A DNA stretch of 64,000 bases from contig JAFVGK010000030.1 of the NCBI GenBank assembly GCA_017475035.1, positions 42,336 through 106,335 on the forward strand, given 5' to 3'. Below are positions 34,476-43,782 of the stretch, piece by piece. Source of the stretch: Blautia sp. (GTDB lineage Bacteria; Bacillota; Clostridia; Lachnospirales; Lachnospiraceae). Position 1 is the first letter of the stretch, and each line of letters opens with the position of its first letter. A model generated the notes under the pieces. The model did not search any database and was not told where the DNA came from. It saw nothing but the letters and a program-made list of their open reading frames with translations. Made by a program: the position numbers and the translations under genes.

Positions 34476-37400
34476 ATGTCATTTTCGTGGACAGATGAGC
34501 AGAGGCAGGTGATCCGGCTTCGGAACAGGAGCCTTCTGGTAAGTGCCGCCGCCGGATCCGGAAAAACGGCTGTATTGGTTCAAAGGATTATCGGGAAAGT
34601 GACGGATCCGCAGCAGCCCCTGGACCTGGATCGTCTGCTTGTGATGACTTTTACACGGGCTGCAGCGGGAGAGATGAAAGAGAGGCTGACCCGCGCCCTG
34701 GAAGAGGAACTCTATCTTAATCCGGAAAACGAGCATCTTCTGCGTCAGATTAATCTGGTTCATATGGCGCAGATTACGACGATCGATGGATTTTGCGCGT
34801 ATCTGCTGCGCAATTATTTTCATCTGATTGACCTGGATCCCGGTTTTCGCGTGGCGGAGGAAGGGGAATTGCGGCTGCTTCGCGAGGATGTTGTCAATGA
34901 GCTTCTGGAAGAGGAGTATCAAAAAGGAACGCCTGAGTTTTACCGGTTTGTGGAAAGCTTTGCCCCGGGTAAAAATGATATTGCTTTAGGAGAACTGATC
35001 CAGAAGCTGTATAAATCCTCCATGAGCAACCCATACCCGGAAACCTGGCTGGATGAGTGTCTGAGTTCATTTGAAGAGGCTGATGTTTCCTCCTCTGACT
35101 GGATGCAGCAGCTTTGGGAAATGGCTTCTTCGGCTCTTGCAGAGGCAAAATGGATCAACCTTCAGGCACGGGAGCAATGCGCGCAGCCGGGTGGCCCGTA
35201 TCTGTATGAGGAAGCTTTGCAGGATGATCTGCTATTCCTTGGGGAACTGGAAAAGGCTTTGAAGGAAAGAGATTACGATACCGTTTCAGACCTGTTTTCA
35301 GATTATGCCTACACCAGGCTCTCCTCAAAGCGAATGAAGGATGTTGATGAAGAGAAAAAAAACCAGGTGAAAGCAAACCGTGAGCAGATGAAAGCTGTAC
35401 TGAAAGAGTGCCGGGAAAAGCTGTTTTGCGCGGATACCAGGGAGCTTATGGCAGCACAGCAGTTATGCCGGGTTCCGATTACAGAGCTGGTGCGGCTGGT
35501 GAAAAGGTTTTCCGTTCTTTTTTCGCAGAGAAAGCAGGAAAAAAATATCATAGATTTTTATGATATGGAGCATTTTGCACTGAACCTTCTGACGGATCAG
35601 AACGGAGAGTTCTCTCCTGCGGCAAGAGAACTCTCAGAACGATATGATGAAATCATGATCGATGAATACCAGGACAGCAATCTGGTACAGGAATACATCG
35701 CGCAGGCGGTTTCCGGATGGGCGAAGGGAAAAAAGAATCTGTTTATGGTGGGGGATGTAAAGCAGAGCATCTATCGTTTCCGCCTGGCAAGACCGGAGTT
35801 GTTTTTGGGGAAATCCCATACTTTCGCAAAAGAGGAAGGTCCGGAACAGAAAATCATCCTGAGCAGAAACTTTCGGAGCCGTAAACAGGTGCTTGACTGT
35901 GTCAATTTTATTTTCAGCCAGGTCATGGGAGAGGACCTTGGAGGGATCTGCTATGATGAAGAGGCGAAATTATACCCGGGGGCAGATTATCCTCCCGTAC
36001 CGGTTCAGGAGACTGATTTTGTCTTCGGCAGTCCGACTGTCAAAGCAGCAGAATCCTCATCCGGAAACAATGAGTCAGCGTACAACACTTCGATGTGGGA
36101 GGAAAGCCTGTACCAGACGGAAGTCATGGTAATCGAAAAAGACAGTGAAGAGCTCGACGAACTGTCTGCCCGGGAAGCAAGAGAAGCAGAGGCTGCGGCT
36201 GTCGCGGAGCGGATACAGGAGCTGGCAGGGACGCTTCCGATATGGGATCGAAGCCTGGAGAGATACCGGCCTGCCCGTTATGGGGATATGGTTGTGCTGC
36301 TTCGTTCTGCCCAGGGATGGGCGGAAGTATTCTCGGAGGTTTTTACTTCCCGCGGCATAGGCTGTTATGCCGCGGCGAGAACCGGTTATTTTTCCGCAAA
36401 GGAGGTTGTGACCATCCTGAATCTGCTGAGGGTCTGCGATAATCCCCTTCAGGATATTCCCCTGGCGGGAGTACTGATTTCGCCCGTTGTAGGTTTATCA
36501 AATGAGGAACTGGCAGTATTGCGGATACAGCGGAAAACCGGAAAACTATATGAGAGTATCCGCTCGTTTCTGGGTGACGGGCAGATAAGCCTGGAGGGAT
36601 TTGATTCGATACGTGCAAAGACGGAAGAAAAACTGGGAAGCTTTATCCGCATGCTGGATGATTTCCGGCAGCGGGCAGCCTATACCCCGATTCACAAACT
36701 GATCATGGAACTGCTGGAGGAGACGGGTTACGGGAGGTACGTGAAGGCTCTGCCGGATGGCTCTGTACGGGAAGCAAACCTCCTGATGCTTGTAGAAAAG
36801 GCTAAGGAATACGAAAAAACCAGTTATCACGGTCTGTTCCGGTTTATCCGCTATATCGAAAAGCTTCAGAAATATGAGATAGATTTTGGGGAAGCAAATC
36901 TTGCCGGAGAATCGGAAAACGTAGTACGGATCATGACGATTCATGCGAGCAAAGGATTGGAATTTCCGATTGTATTTGCGGCAGGGATGGGAAAGAGCTT
37001 TAATTTCATGGATCTGAATGAAGAATTGCTGATCCATCCCCGATTCGGCCTTGCCATGGACGTGATGCAGCCTGAAAAACGGCTGAAGACCAGGAGTGTT
37101 CAGAGAAATGTCCTGCGTCAGGTGCTGCGGAGCGAAACCCTGGGAGAAGAGCTTCGCATCCTGTATGTGGCTATGACAAGAGCGAAAGAAAAGCTCATAC
37201 TTGCAGGCACGCTGGGAAAACTGGAGGAAAAGGCTGAAACATACAGCCGGCTGTCCGCTCATACAGAGGAATTATTCCCTCTGTATGTAAGGGAACGGGC
37301 AAAGAGCTATTGGGACTTTGTCCTTCCTGCCTTATGCCGGCATCGCTGCTTCGATGCCTGGTTTGCGGAAAGGGGCTTTTTTACGCAAAAGCAGGATACC

Positions 37401-38276
37401 TTTTATAACGATGTTTCCTCCTTTATATGCCGGATTCTTACTCCCATAGAGCTTGCGGTCACGGAAGTGGAAAGGCAGGCGGATCAGGAAGAAAAAAGAC
37501 AGGCTCTTTGGTCCTTTGATCAGGAAAAGGTCTATGATCCGGTGATCCGGCAGCGACTGGAAGAATGCTATGGCTTTATTTATCCGTTTGCGTTTTTGAA
37601 AGAGCTTCCTGTCAAAATGAGCGTCTCAGAGCTGAAAAAAAGAAGCTGGCACAACGAAGAAGCCGGAGTCGTACTATATCAGGAGCCTGAAATCGTACCT
37701 CTGATTCCTGGATTTATTCAGGAAAAGCAGAGCACGGAAGAAAAACAGGGAGGCCTTGTCGGCGCGGACCGGGGAACCGCATACCATCGGTTTATGGAAT
37801 GCCTCGATTACAGGCGCACCTCTTCCCCGGAGGAACTGTCAGAACAGCTGGAGCTTCTGTTTGCGCAAAAGAAAATGACTGCCGCCCAGATTTCGTGCAT
37901 TGATCTGAAAGACATGGAGATTTTCCTGAAGACAGCTCTTGGCAAACGTATGAAGGCAGCCTGCCTTTCCGGGCTTTTGATCCGGGAGCAGCCTTTTGTC
38001 ATTTCAAAAAAAGCGAGAGAGATTGACGGCAGATGGGATACGGATGAATCAATCCTGATTCAGGGGATTATTGACGCCTATTTCCTGGAAGGAGATGAAC
38101 TGGTTCTGGTCGATTACAAAACAGACCGTGTCCGGCCGGAGGAAGAACAAAAGCTGATTGACCTGTATCATGTTCAGCTTGAAGATTATGCCGCCGCCTT
38201 GGAACGCCTGACAGGCCATACCGTAAAGGAAAAACTGATTTATTCCTTCGCGCTCGGGAAACAGCTTCAATTATAA
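34476..38276 (+). CDS. addA: ATP-dependent helicase/nuclease subunit AddA with an R1 insert
   Basis: A 1266-residue AddA protein. Walker A SAAAGSGKTAVL (Lys30), helicase motif II IMIDEYQDSN, motif VRIMTIHASKGLEFPIVFAAG and RILYVAMTRAKEKLIL are all present. The C-terminal RecB-type nuclease has LVDYKTDR (Asp1213, Lys1215) and GTAYHRFMECLDY. AddAB processes DNA ends for recombination repair. Residues 512-543 (ETDFVFGSPTVKAAES...) are encoded by an in-frame R1 repeat and lie in a variable stretch between helicase blocks, just before an acidic region (EKDSEELDELSAREAREAEA). The partner gene addB, usually directly upstream, is not in this window. Confidence 0.95.
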   Translation: MSFSWTDEQRQVIRLRNRSLLVSAAAGSGKTAVLVQRIIGKVTDPQQPLDLDRLLVMTFTRAAAGEMKERLTRALEEELYLNPENEHLLRQINLVHMAQITTIDGFCAYLLRNYFHLIDLDPGFRVAEEGELRLLREDVVNELLEEEYQKGTPEFYRFVESFAPGKNDIALGELIQKLYKSSMSNPYPETWLDECLSSFEEADVSSSDWMQQLWEMASSALAEAKWINLQAREQCAQPGGPYLYEEALQDDLLFLGELEKALKERDYDTVSDLFSDYAYTRLSSKRMKDVDEEKKNQVKANREQMKAVLKECREKLFCADTRELMAAQQLCRVPITELVRLVKRFSVLFSQRKQEKNIIDFYDMEHFALNLLTDQNGEFSPAARELSERYDEIMIDEYQDSNLVQEYIAQAVSGWAKGKKNLFMVGDVKQSIYRFRLARPELFLGKSHTFAKEEGPEQKIILSRNFRSRKQVLDCVNFIFSQVMGEDLGGICYDEEAKLYPGADYPPVPVQETDFVFGSPTVKAAESSSGNNESAYNTSMWEESLYQTEVMVIEKDSEELDELSAREAREAEAAAVAERIQELAGTLPIWDRSLERYRPARYGDMVVLLRSAQGWAEVFSEVFTSRGIGCYAAARTGYFSAKEVVTILNLLRVCDNPLQDIPLAGVLISPVVGLSNEELAVLRIQRKTGKLYESIRSFLGDGQISLEGFDSIRAKTEEKLGSFIRMLDDFRQRAAYTPIHKLIMELLEETGYGRYVKALPDGSVREANLLMLVEKAKEYEKTSYHGLFRFIRYIEKLQKYEIDFGEANLAGESENVVRIMTIHASKGLEFPIVFAAGMGKSFNFMDLNEELLIHPRFGLAMDVMQPEKRLKTRSVQRNVLRQVLRSETLGEELRILYVAMTRAKEKLILAGTLGKLEEKAETYSRLSAHTEELFPLYVRERAKSYWDFVLPALCRHRCFDAWFAERGFFTQKQDTFYNDVSSFICRILTPIELAVTEVERQADQEEKRQALWSFDQEKVYDPVIRQRLEECYGFIYPFAFLKELPVKMSVSELKKRSWHNEEAGVVLYQEPEIVPLIPGFIQEKQSTEEKQGGLVGADRGTAYHRFMECLDYRRTSSPEELSEQLELLFAQKKMTAAQISCIDLKDMEIFLKTALGKRMKAACLSGLLIREQPFVISKKAREIDGRWDTDESILIQGIIDAYFLEGDELVLVDYKTDRVRPEEEQKLIDLYHVQLEDYAAALERLTGHTVKEKLIYSFALGKQLQL
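36009..36103 (+). repeat. R1 repeat inserted in frame in addA (copy d)
   Basis: 95 bp matching R1a (68-164) along the length with scattered differences and no frame change. The central hairpin has decayed (CTTCGGCAG versus CTGTCAAAG), and the end reads ACAACACTTCGATGTGGGAGG. The frame encodes ETDFVFGSPT and later NESAYNTSMWEE, the same frame used at the window start. Confidence 0.8.
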
Positions 38277-38379
38277 AAGATTTCAAAATATAAAGGATTT
38301 CAGACAAAACCTGACGCACGGTTTCAAAAATGCACCGGATCGATGTCACATCCGCCCGGTCTTTGCAACGAAGTCGTCA

Positions 38380-38408
38380 TTGACGAACCCCCTGTAAAGG
38401 TGTACAAT
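38380..38408 (+). promoter_or_regulatory. Strong promoter of the DUF3798 transporter operon
   Basis: TTGACG (38380-38385), a 17-base spacer and TACAAT (38403-38408), 41 bases upstream of the start codon, with AAGGAGG before the ATG. It is nearly consensus and fits high expression of the binding protein. Confidence 0.75.
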
Positions 38409-38449
38409 AACCATGTTTCACAAAATCATCACATAAGGAGGAAACAAAG

Positions 38450-39712
38450 ATGAAAAAGATCATCCGCATGCTTCTTGCATTGTCTATGATCGTAGTATTC
38501 TCCGCAACCGTATTCGCGGCAAGCGTAGAAACAATCGATCTCGGCGATGACATTGAAGACGCAGCTGACGAAACCGAAGAGGCTGTCGAGGCTGTCGACG
38601 CCGACTATCACATCGGTATTGTCACAGGATCTGTCTCCCAGTCCGAAGACGACCGTCGAGGCGCAGAGGCTTTCCAGGAGATGTACGGTGAGGATCGTGT
38701 GATTCTTGCGATCTATCCGGACAACTTTACAGAGGAGCTTGAGACCACGATTCAGACGATCGTAAATCTTTCCGATGATCCGCAGATGAAGGCTATCATT
38801 GTGAACCAGGCTATTCCCGGCACGACAGAAGCTTTCCGTCAGATCAAAGAAAGAAGACCTGACATCATCTGCATCGCTGGTGAGTCCCACGAAGACCTCC
38901 CGGAGATCGGCAGCGCAGCTGACCTTGTCTGCAACAATGACTTCGTAGCCCGTGGCTACCTGATCATCCGTACCGCTCATGAACTGGGCTGCGATACCTT
39001 CGTACACATCTCCTTCCCGCGTCATCTGTCCTACGAGACGATGAGCCGCCGTGTAGCCATCATGAAGGCTGCCTGCGAGGAGTTCGGCATGCAGTTCGTC
39101 ATGGAGTCCGCTCCGGATCCGACGACCGATGTCGGCGTTCCCGGCGCACAGGCTTACATTCTTGAGCATGTCCCGGAGTGGGTAGAGAAGTATGGCACAA
39201 ACTCCGCATACTTCTGTACAAACGATGCCCATACAGAGCCGTTGCTGAAGCAGCTGCTTGAGTATGGCGGTTACTTTATCGAAGCCGACCTTCCTTCCCC
39301 GCTGATGGGTTATCCGGGAGCTCTTGGTCTTGACCTCACAGAGGAAGCCGGAGATTTCGAAAAGATCCTTGCCAAGGTTGAAGAAGCGGTTGTCGAAAAA
39401 GGCGGCGCAGGCAGATTCGGTACTTGGGCATATTCCTATGGATATACTGTATCAGCTGGTCTTGCACAGCATGCCATGAACGTAATCGACGGCGTAAGCG
39501 AGCTTGAAGATATTGATGATATCGCAAAAGCTTACGAAGTGTTCTCTCCGAACGCACAGTGGAACGGTTCCAGCTATACCAACGCAGATACCGGCGTAAA
39601 ACTGGAAAACGTCTTCCTGGTATATCAGGATACTTATATCATGGGTGATCCCGGCAGGTTTATGGGCTCTACTTCGATCGAGGTACCGGAGAAATACTTT
39701 ACCACAAAGTGA
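38450..39712 (+). CDS. DUF3798-type extracellular substrate-binding protein
   Basis: A 420-residue protein with a signal peptide (IIRMLLALSMIVVFSATVFA) and an acidic mature N-terminus (DLGDDIEDAADETEEA). The body (YHIGIVTGSVSQSEDDRRGAEAF, MKAIIVNQAIPGTTEAFRQI, VHISFPRHLSYETMSRRVA) has the two-lobe pattern of a periplasmic-binding fold; to my knowledge this corresponds to the DUF3798 family, whose ligand is unknown. No lipobox is present, unlike the usual Gram-positive binding lipoprotein. Codon choice is strongly shifted to C-ending codons compared with its neighbours, which together with the near-consensus promoter points to high expression. It heads an operon with an ABC ATPase, two permeases and a small membrane protein. 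Confidence 0.75.
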   Translation: MKKIIRMLLALSMIVVFSATVFAASVETIDLGDDIEDAADETEEAVEAVDADYHIGIVTGSVSQSEDDRRGAEAFQEMYGEDRVILAIYPDNFTEELETTIQTIVNLSDDPQMKAIIVNQAIPGTTEAFRQIKERRPDIICIAGESHEDLPEIGSAADLVCNNDFVARGYLIIRTAHELGCDTFVHISFPRHLSYETMSRRVAIMKAACEEFGMQFVMESAPDPTTDVGVPGAQAYILEHVPEWVEKYGTNSAYFCTNDAHTEPLLKQLLEYGGYFIEADLPSPLMGYPGALGLDLTEEAGDFEKILAKVEEAVVEKGGAGRFGTWAYSYGYTVSAGLAQHAMNVIDGVSELEDIDDIAKAYEVFSPNAQWNGSSYTNADTGVKLENVFLVYQDTYIMGDPGRFMGSTSIEVPEKYFTTK

Positions 39713-39720
39713 TTTTAGAT

Positions 39721-39831
39721 TTATTGTAAACGAATAAGTGCTTGCATTTTGATTCGTTTACCGCGCCGGATTACGCCGCTGCAAGCGGCATGATTCTGCA
39801 GTAAATTCGTGCGCGTTATACTCCTTACAGG
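39721..39831 (-). repeat. R2 repeat copy c
   Basis: A reverse-orientation copy of about 110 bp. Its complement reads GCGCACGAATTTACTGCAG then CCGCTTGCAGCGGCG and ends in ATTCGTTTACAATAA, matching 21648-21746 almost throughout. It follows the binding-protein gene. Confidence 0.75.
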
Positions 39832-39840
39832 AAAGAAAAT

Positions 39841-39880
39841 GGCAGGAGGAGGATCCTATGTTCCTCACCCTGCCGTTTTT
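39841..39880 (+). terminator. Intrinsic terminator/attenuator after the binding-protein gene
   Basis: GGCAGG with inner GAGGA pairs with TCCTC and CCTGCC, followed by GTTTTT. Lying between the binding protein and the rest of the transporter, it would make the binding protein more abundant than the membrane parts. Confidence 0.75.
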
Positions 39881-39899
39881 CAGTTAAGTAATAATAAGT

Positions 39900-39953
39900 T
39901 GACACGAGGACGGTTCTCCTGCCGAACCCGGTAGAAGAATCGTCCCCGTGTCA
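39900..39953 (+). repeat. Long hairpin of the TGACACGAGGACGG type
   Basis: TGACACGAGGACGGTTCT pairs nearly perfectly with the stretch ending in CGTCCCCGTGTCA, a stem of about 18 bp. Hairpins with this TGACACGGGGACGGTTCT wording are, from memory, dispersed in many Clostridia and other bacteria as REP-like elements. It sits just before the ATPase gene. Confidence 0.6.
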
Positions 39954-39984
39954 GCTTCAGTACATGAAGGAAGGCAGCTATCCC

Positions 39985-41589
39985 ATGAACGATGAGAAAA
40001 CTCCTCTTTTGCAGATGCTGGGCATCAAAAAGAGCTTCTTTGGAAATCAGGTCCTTACGGACATCAATCTGACGCTGGATGAGGGAGAAGTGATCGGTTT
40101 GGTCGGCGAAAACGGCGCCGGAAAATCCACCCTGATGCACATCCTTTTCGGAGCCACCATGATCCAGGAAACCGGCGGCTATGAAGGTCAGGTATTGCTG
40201 AACGGAGAACAGATGCATTTTACTTCTCCTTTTGACGCGATCGAAGCCGGGATCGGTATGGTACATCAGGAATTCTCTCTGATACCGGGCTTTACTACAA
40301 CAGAAAATATATTATTGAACCGTGAACCGACAAAGAAAACACTCGTTTCCGATATATTCGGAGATCGTTTGAATACATGCAATCGCCCTGGTATGGAGGA
40401 GTCGGCGGAAGAAGCTATTTCTCTTCTGGGCGTAGATTTGGATCATAAGATGCTGATCAACGAGATGCCGGTTGGTCATAAACAGTTTACCGAGATAGCC
40501 CGTGAGTTGTCCAAAAAACAGCTGAAGCTGTTGATTCTGGATGAACCGACGGCTGTTCTGACGGAAAAAGAAGCGGAAGCGCTTCTGGAATCGATTCGCG
40601 GTATGGCAAGCCGCGGCATCTCCGTTATTTTTATCACCCATCGCCTGCAGGAAATTCTTTCTGTCTGTGACAGGGTTGTGGTAATGCGGGACGGATTTAT
40701 AGTAAATGATGTTCCGGCAAAGGAAACCAATGTCTCGGAGATCACACATTGGATGATCGGCAGAGAAGTGAAACATTCTGCGTCTCCTTCCGTCCGGGAA
40801 GAAAAAAAGCAAATCAGTGAACATAAAAAACCGATCCTCAGGATAGAAAAATTATGGGTTGACATGCCCGGAGAAATCGTCCGGAATGTAAACCTTGAGG
40901 TTATGGAAGGAGAGATCCTGGGCATCGGCGGTCTGGCAGGACAGGGTAAGCTGGGGATTCCAAACGGAATAATGGGCCTGTATCAGGCAGGAGGCAAAGT
41001 AACCTTCGAGGGGAAACAGATTCCCCTGAATTCTCCGCGGTCGTGCCTCGATGCTTCCTTTGCGTTTGTTTCGGAAGACCGGCGCGGCGTAGGTCTGCTT
41101 CTGGACGAATCCCTCGAGTGGAATATCGCTTTTCCTGCGATGCAGGTCCAGAACAAATTCCTCAGATCCTACCTCGGAGGACTCATTAAGTGGCGTGATG
41201 AGAAAGCAATTCAGGAGGTTACGAATCAGTATATTGAGGAGCTGGCAATCCGCTGCACCAGCTCCAGGCAAAAGGCAAAAGAACTGTCCGGCGGAAATCA
41301 GCAAAAGGTATGCCTGGCAAAGGCCTTTGCCCTGCACCCAAGACTTCTGTTCGTTTCCGAGCCCACGCGGGGGATTGACGTCGGCGCCAAAGCCCTGGTT
41401 TTGGAGGCTCTGAAACGATTCAATCGCGAAAACGGGATTACGATCGTGATGGTATCTTCGGAGCTGGAGGAGCTTCGCCAGAGCTGTGACCGGATCGCCA
41501 TGATCTCCGGCGGCAAAGTGGCAGGTATTTTACCGGCTTCTGCTTCGACAGAAGAACTGGGAACCCTGATGCTGAGCCAGGTCAGATGA
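39985..41589 (+). CDS. Sugar/nucleoside-type ABC transporter ATPase, two nucleotide-binding domains
   Basis: A protein of about 534 residues with two ATPase halves like MglA/RbsA. The first half has Walker A GENGAGKSTLMHIL and Walker B LLILDEPTAVL, but the usual signature reads ELSKKQLKLLI. The second half has the family's altered P-loop GLAGQGKLG and a normal LSGGNQQKVCLAKAFALHP with VSEPTRGID. It powers import by the two permeases that follow. The start ATG 39985 follows AAGGAAGG at 39967-39974; ATG 39964 is in frame but lacks a ribosome binding site and sits next to the hairpin. Confidence 0.85.
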   Translation: MNDEKTPLLQMLGIKKSFFGNQVLTDINLTLDEGEVIGLVGENGAGKSTLMHILFGATMIQETGGYEGQVLLNGEQMHFTSPFDAIEAGIGMVHQEFSLIPGFTTTENILLNREPTKKTLVSDIFGDRLNTCNRPGMEESAEEAISLLGVDLDHKMLINEMPVGHKQFTEIARELSKKQLKLLILDEPTAVLTEKEAEALLESIRGMASRGISVIFITHRLQEILSVCDRVVVMRDGFIVNDVPAKETNVSEITHWMIGREVKHSASPSVREEKKQISEHKKPILRIEKLWVDMPGEIVRNVNLEVMEGEILGIGGLAGQGKLGIPNGIMGLYQAGGKVTFEGKQIPLNSPRSCLDASFAFVSEDRRGVGLLLDESLEWNIAFPAMQVQNKFLRSYLGGLIKWRDEKAIQEVTNQYIEELAIRCTSSRQKAKELSGGNQQKVCLAKAFALHPRLLFVSEPTRGIDVGAKALVLEALKRFNRENGITIVMVSSELEELRQSCDRIAMISGGKVAGILPASASTEELGTLMLSQVR

Positions 41590-41623
41590 AAAAACTGATT
41601 GATTCGTCAGAAAAGAGGTAAAA

Positions 41624-42679
41624 ATGACTACAAACGAAAAAGGGGCAGTAAGGAGGTTCATAGACGGCTTTGGCCTTCCAAGGCTGATTATTACACTCTT
41701 CCTTCTGTCTTTACTGATATTGGCTCCCTTTGTCGGGGCAGATCTTCCGACACAGATTACAAATATTATTGCCAGGTTTTCCTGGAACGGTGTTCTGGTG
41801 CTTGCGATGGTACCGATGGTTCACTCCGGCTGCGGCTTGAACTTTGGCCTTCCGCTGGGGATTATATCCGGCCTGCTCGGAGCGACGCTCTCCATTGAAT
41901 TTGGCTTTACCGGCGCGCTTTCCTTTGTGATGGCAATCGTGATCGCGACGCCCTTCGCCCTGGTTTTCGGTACCGGCTATGGCTGGCTGTTAAATAAGAT
42001 CAAAGGCGGCGAGATGATGATCGCGACCTATGTCGGCTTCTCATCGGTCTCCATGATGTGCATGATGTGGCTGGTGCTTCCCTATCACAGCCCGAATATG
42101 GTCTGGGGTCTTTCCGGCAAGGGGCTGCGTACGACGATTTCCCTGGAAGGATATTATAACCAGGTATTGGCGAATTTCCTTCAGCTGCGCATCGGGAAGC
42201 TGGTTATTCCGACAGGCACGCTGCTTTTCTTTGCGGTACTGGCTTTTGCGATCTGGGCGTTTCTGCATACAAAAACCGGCACGGCCATGACGGCAGTCGG
42301 TTCGAACGCTACTTTTGCCCGGGCAGCAGGCATCAATGTCGACAAGATCCGTCTTTTGTCAGTTGTGATGTCCACCTGGCTGGCAGCGGTAGGCATCCTG
42401 GTCTACGAGCAGGGCTTTGGGTTTGTGCAGCTGTATATGGCACCCTTTTATATGGCGCTGCCGGCAGTTTCAGCGATTCTGATCGGCGGGGCGTCCGTAA
42501 ACAAAGCTTCGATCTCCAATGTTGTCATCGGTACGATCCTGTTCCAGGGCATTGTGACCATGACCCCTACGATTATGAACAATCTGATTCACATGGATTT
42601 GAGTGAGATCGTCCGTATCATCGTTTCGCAGGGCATGATTCTTTATGCGTTGACCAGAAAGACGGAGGGTGCGAAATGA
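41624..42679 (+). CDS. ABC transporter permease (BPD_transp_2 type), first
   Basis: A 351-residue membrane protein with eight to ten hydrophobic segments. The pattern VHSGCGLNFGLPLGIISGLLGA and AVGSNATFARAAGINVDKIRLLSVVMSTWLAAVGI is typical of sugar/nucleoside/branched-chain amino-acid permeases of the RbsC/LivH group, the second block being the coupling loop. It is read with the next permease by an ATGA overlap. The substrate is unknown. RBS AGAGG precedes the start. Confidence 0.85.
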   Translation: MTTNEKGAVRRFIDGFGLPRLIITLFLLSLLILAPFVGADLPTQITNIIARFSWNGVLVLAMVPMVHSGCGLNFGLPLGIISGLLGATLSIEFGFTGALSFVMAIVIATPFALVFGTGYGWLLNKIKGGEMMIATYVGFSSVSMMCMMWLVLPYHSPNMVWGLSGKGLRTTISLEGYYNQVLANFLQLRIGKLVIPTGTLLFFAVLAFAIWAFLHTKTGTAMTAVGSNATFARAAGINVDKIRLLSVVMSTWLAAVGILVYEQGFGFVQLYMAPFYMALPAVSAILIGGASVNKASISNVVIGTILFQGIVTMTPTIMNNLIHMDLSEIVRIIVSQGMILYALTRKTEGAK

Positions 42680-43782
42680 AAAAAAATAAAACAGGCTCTT
42701 TTCTTCGGCAGAGTTCCGTTCCGATCATGTTTTTGATCATCTGTGCCGTGTGTATTCCTCTGTCAGGTCTTTCACCGACGTATCTGGCAAATGAAATCGT
42801 GACACGTATGGGAAGGAATGCTTTCCTTATCCTGTCGTTGCTGATCCCGATCATGGCAGGTATGGGTCTTAATTTCGGCATGACCTTAGGCGCCATGGCG
42901 GGGGAAATCGGATTGATCCTTGTATCTGACTGGCAGATCGTCGGCATACCGGGGATGATTCTGGCCATGATTATATCCGTTCCGATCTCGATCCTCCTCG
43001 GCCTGTTCTGCGGTAAGATCCTGAACATGGCAAAAGGCAGGGAGATGATCACGAGCTATATTATCAGCTATTTCATCAATGGCGTTTATCAGCTTGTGGT
43101 TTTGTATCTGATGGGTTCTTTGATTCCGATCAAACATAATTCCATCAAGCTCCCGAGAGGATATGGCATTCGAAATACCGTCAGCCTTCTCTCCATGAGA
43201 CAGAAGCTGGATAATCTGATCCCTCTTACCGTGATGGGGGTAAAGATTCCGGTGGCTACCTTCATCGTCATCGCGGTGTTGTGCGTGTTCATTGTCTGGT
43301 TCCGAAGGACCAAGCTCGGACAGGATATGCGGGCTGTGGGGCAGGATATGGAAGTTGCCAATGACGCCGGTATTAATGTAGAACGCACCAGGATTCTGTC
43401 GATCATCATGTCTACCGTTCTGGCAGGGATCGGTATGGTGATCTATCTGCAGAATATGGGAAACATTGCCACCTACAGTTCCCATTCCCAGATCGGCATG
43501 TTCTGTATCGCGGCTCTGCTGGTTGGCGGCGCGTCTGTAGACAAAGCGTCCATCGGGAATGTTTTTCTGGGAGTCATCCTTTTCCATCTGATGTTTATCG
43601 TGGCCCCGAGAGCGGGAGCGGCGATTACCGGGGATTCCATGATCGGAGAATATTTCCGCGTGTTCGTTTCCTATGCGGTCATTACAATCGCCCTTGTCAT
43701 GTATGAGTACAACAAACGGAAAGCCAAGAGCCTCGAAGGAGCTCGTCTGGAGCAGGAACAGCTGGAGGAGGAGAATCAATGA
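42676..43782 (+). CDS. ABC transporter permease (BPD_transp_2 type), second
   Basis: A 368-residue membrane protein homologous in layout to the permease just upstream, with GMGLNFGMTLGAMAGEIGLI and AVGQDMEVANDAGINVERTRILSIIMSTVLAGIGM. The start overlaps the preceding stop (ATGA), and its own stop overlaps the next start in the same way, so the four genes are translated as a tight unit. The C-terminal tail is charged and glutamate-rich (ARLEQEQLEEENQ). Confidence 0.85.
   Translation: MKKNKTGSFLRQSSVPIMFLIICAVCIPLSGLSPTYLANEIVTRMGRNAFLILSLLIPIMAGMGLNFGMTLGAMAGEIGLILVSDWQIVGIPGMILAMIISVPISILLGLFCGKILNMAKGREMITSYIISYFINGVYQLVVLYLMGSLIPIKHNSIKLPRGYGIRNTVSLLSMRQKLDNLIPLTVMGVKIPVATFIVIAVLCVFIVWFRRTKLGQDMRAVGQDMEVANDAGINVERTRILSIIMSTVLAGIGMVIYLQNMGNIATYSSHSQIGMFCIAALLVGGASVDKASIGNVFLGVILFHLMFIVAPRAGAAITGDSMIGEYFRVFVSYAVITIALVMYEYNKRKAKSLEGARLEQEQLEEENQ

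Noticed and set aside
42886-43779. Minus-strand 297-codon frame inside the second permease gene
   Set aside because: His/Asp/Gly-rich composition typical of the antisense of a membrane protein; no ribosome binding site.
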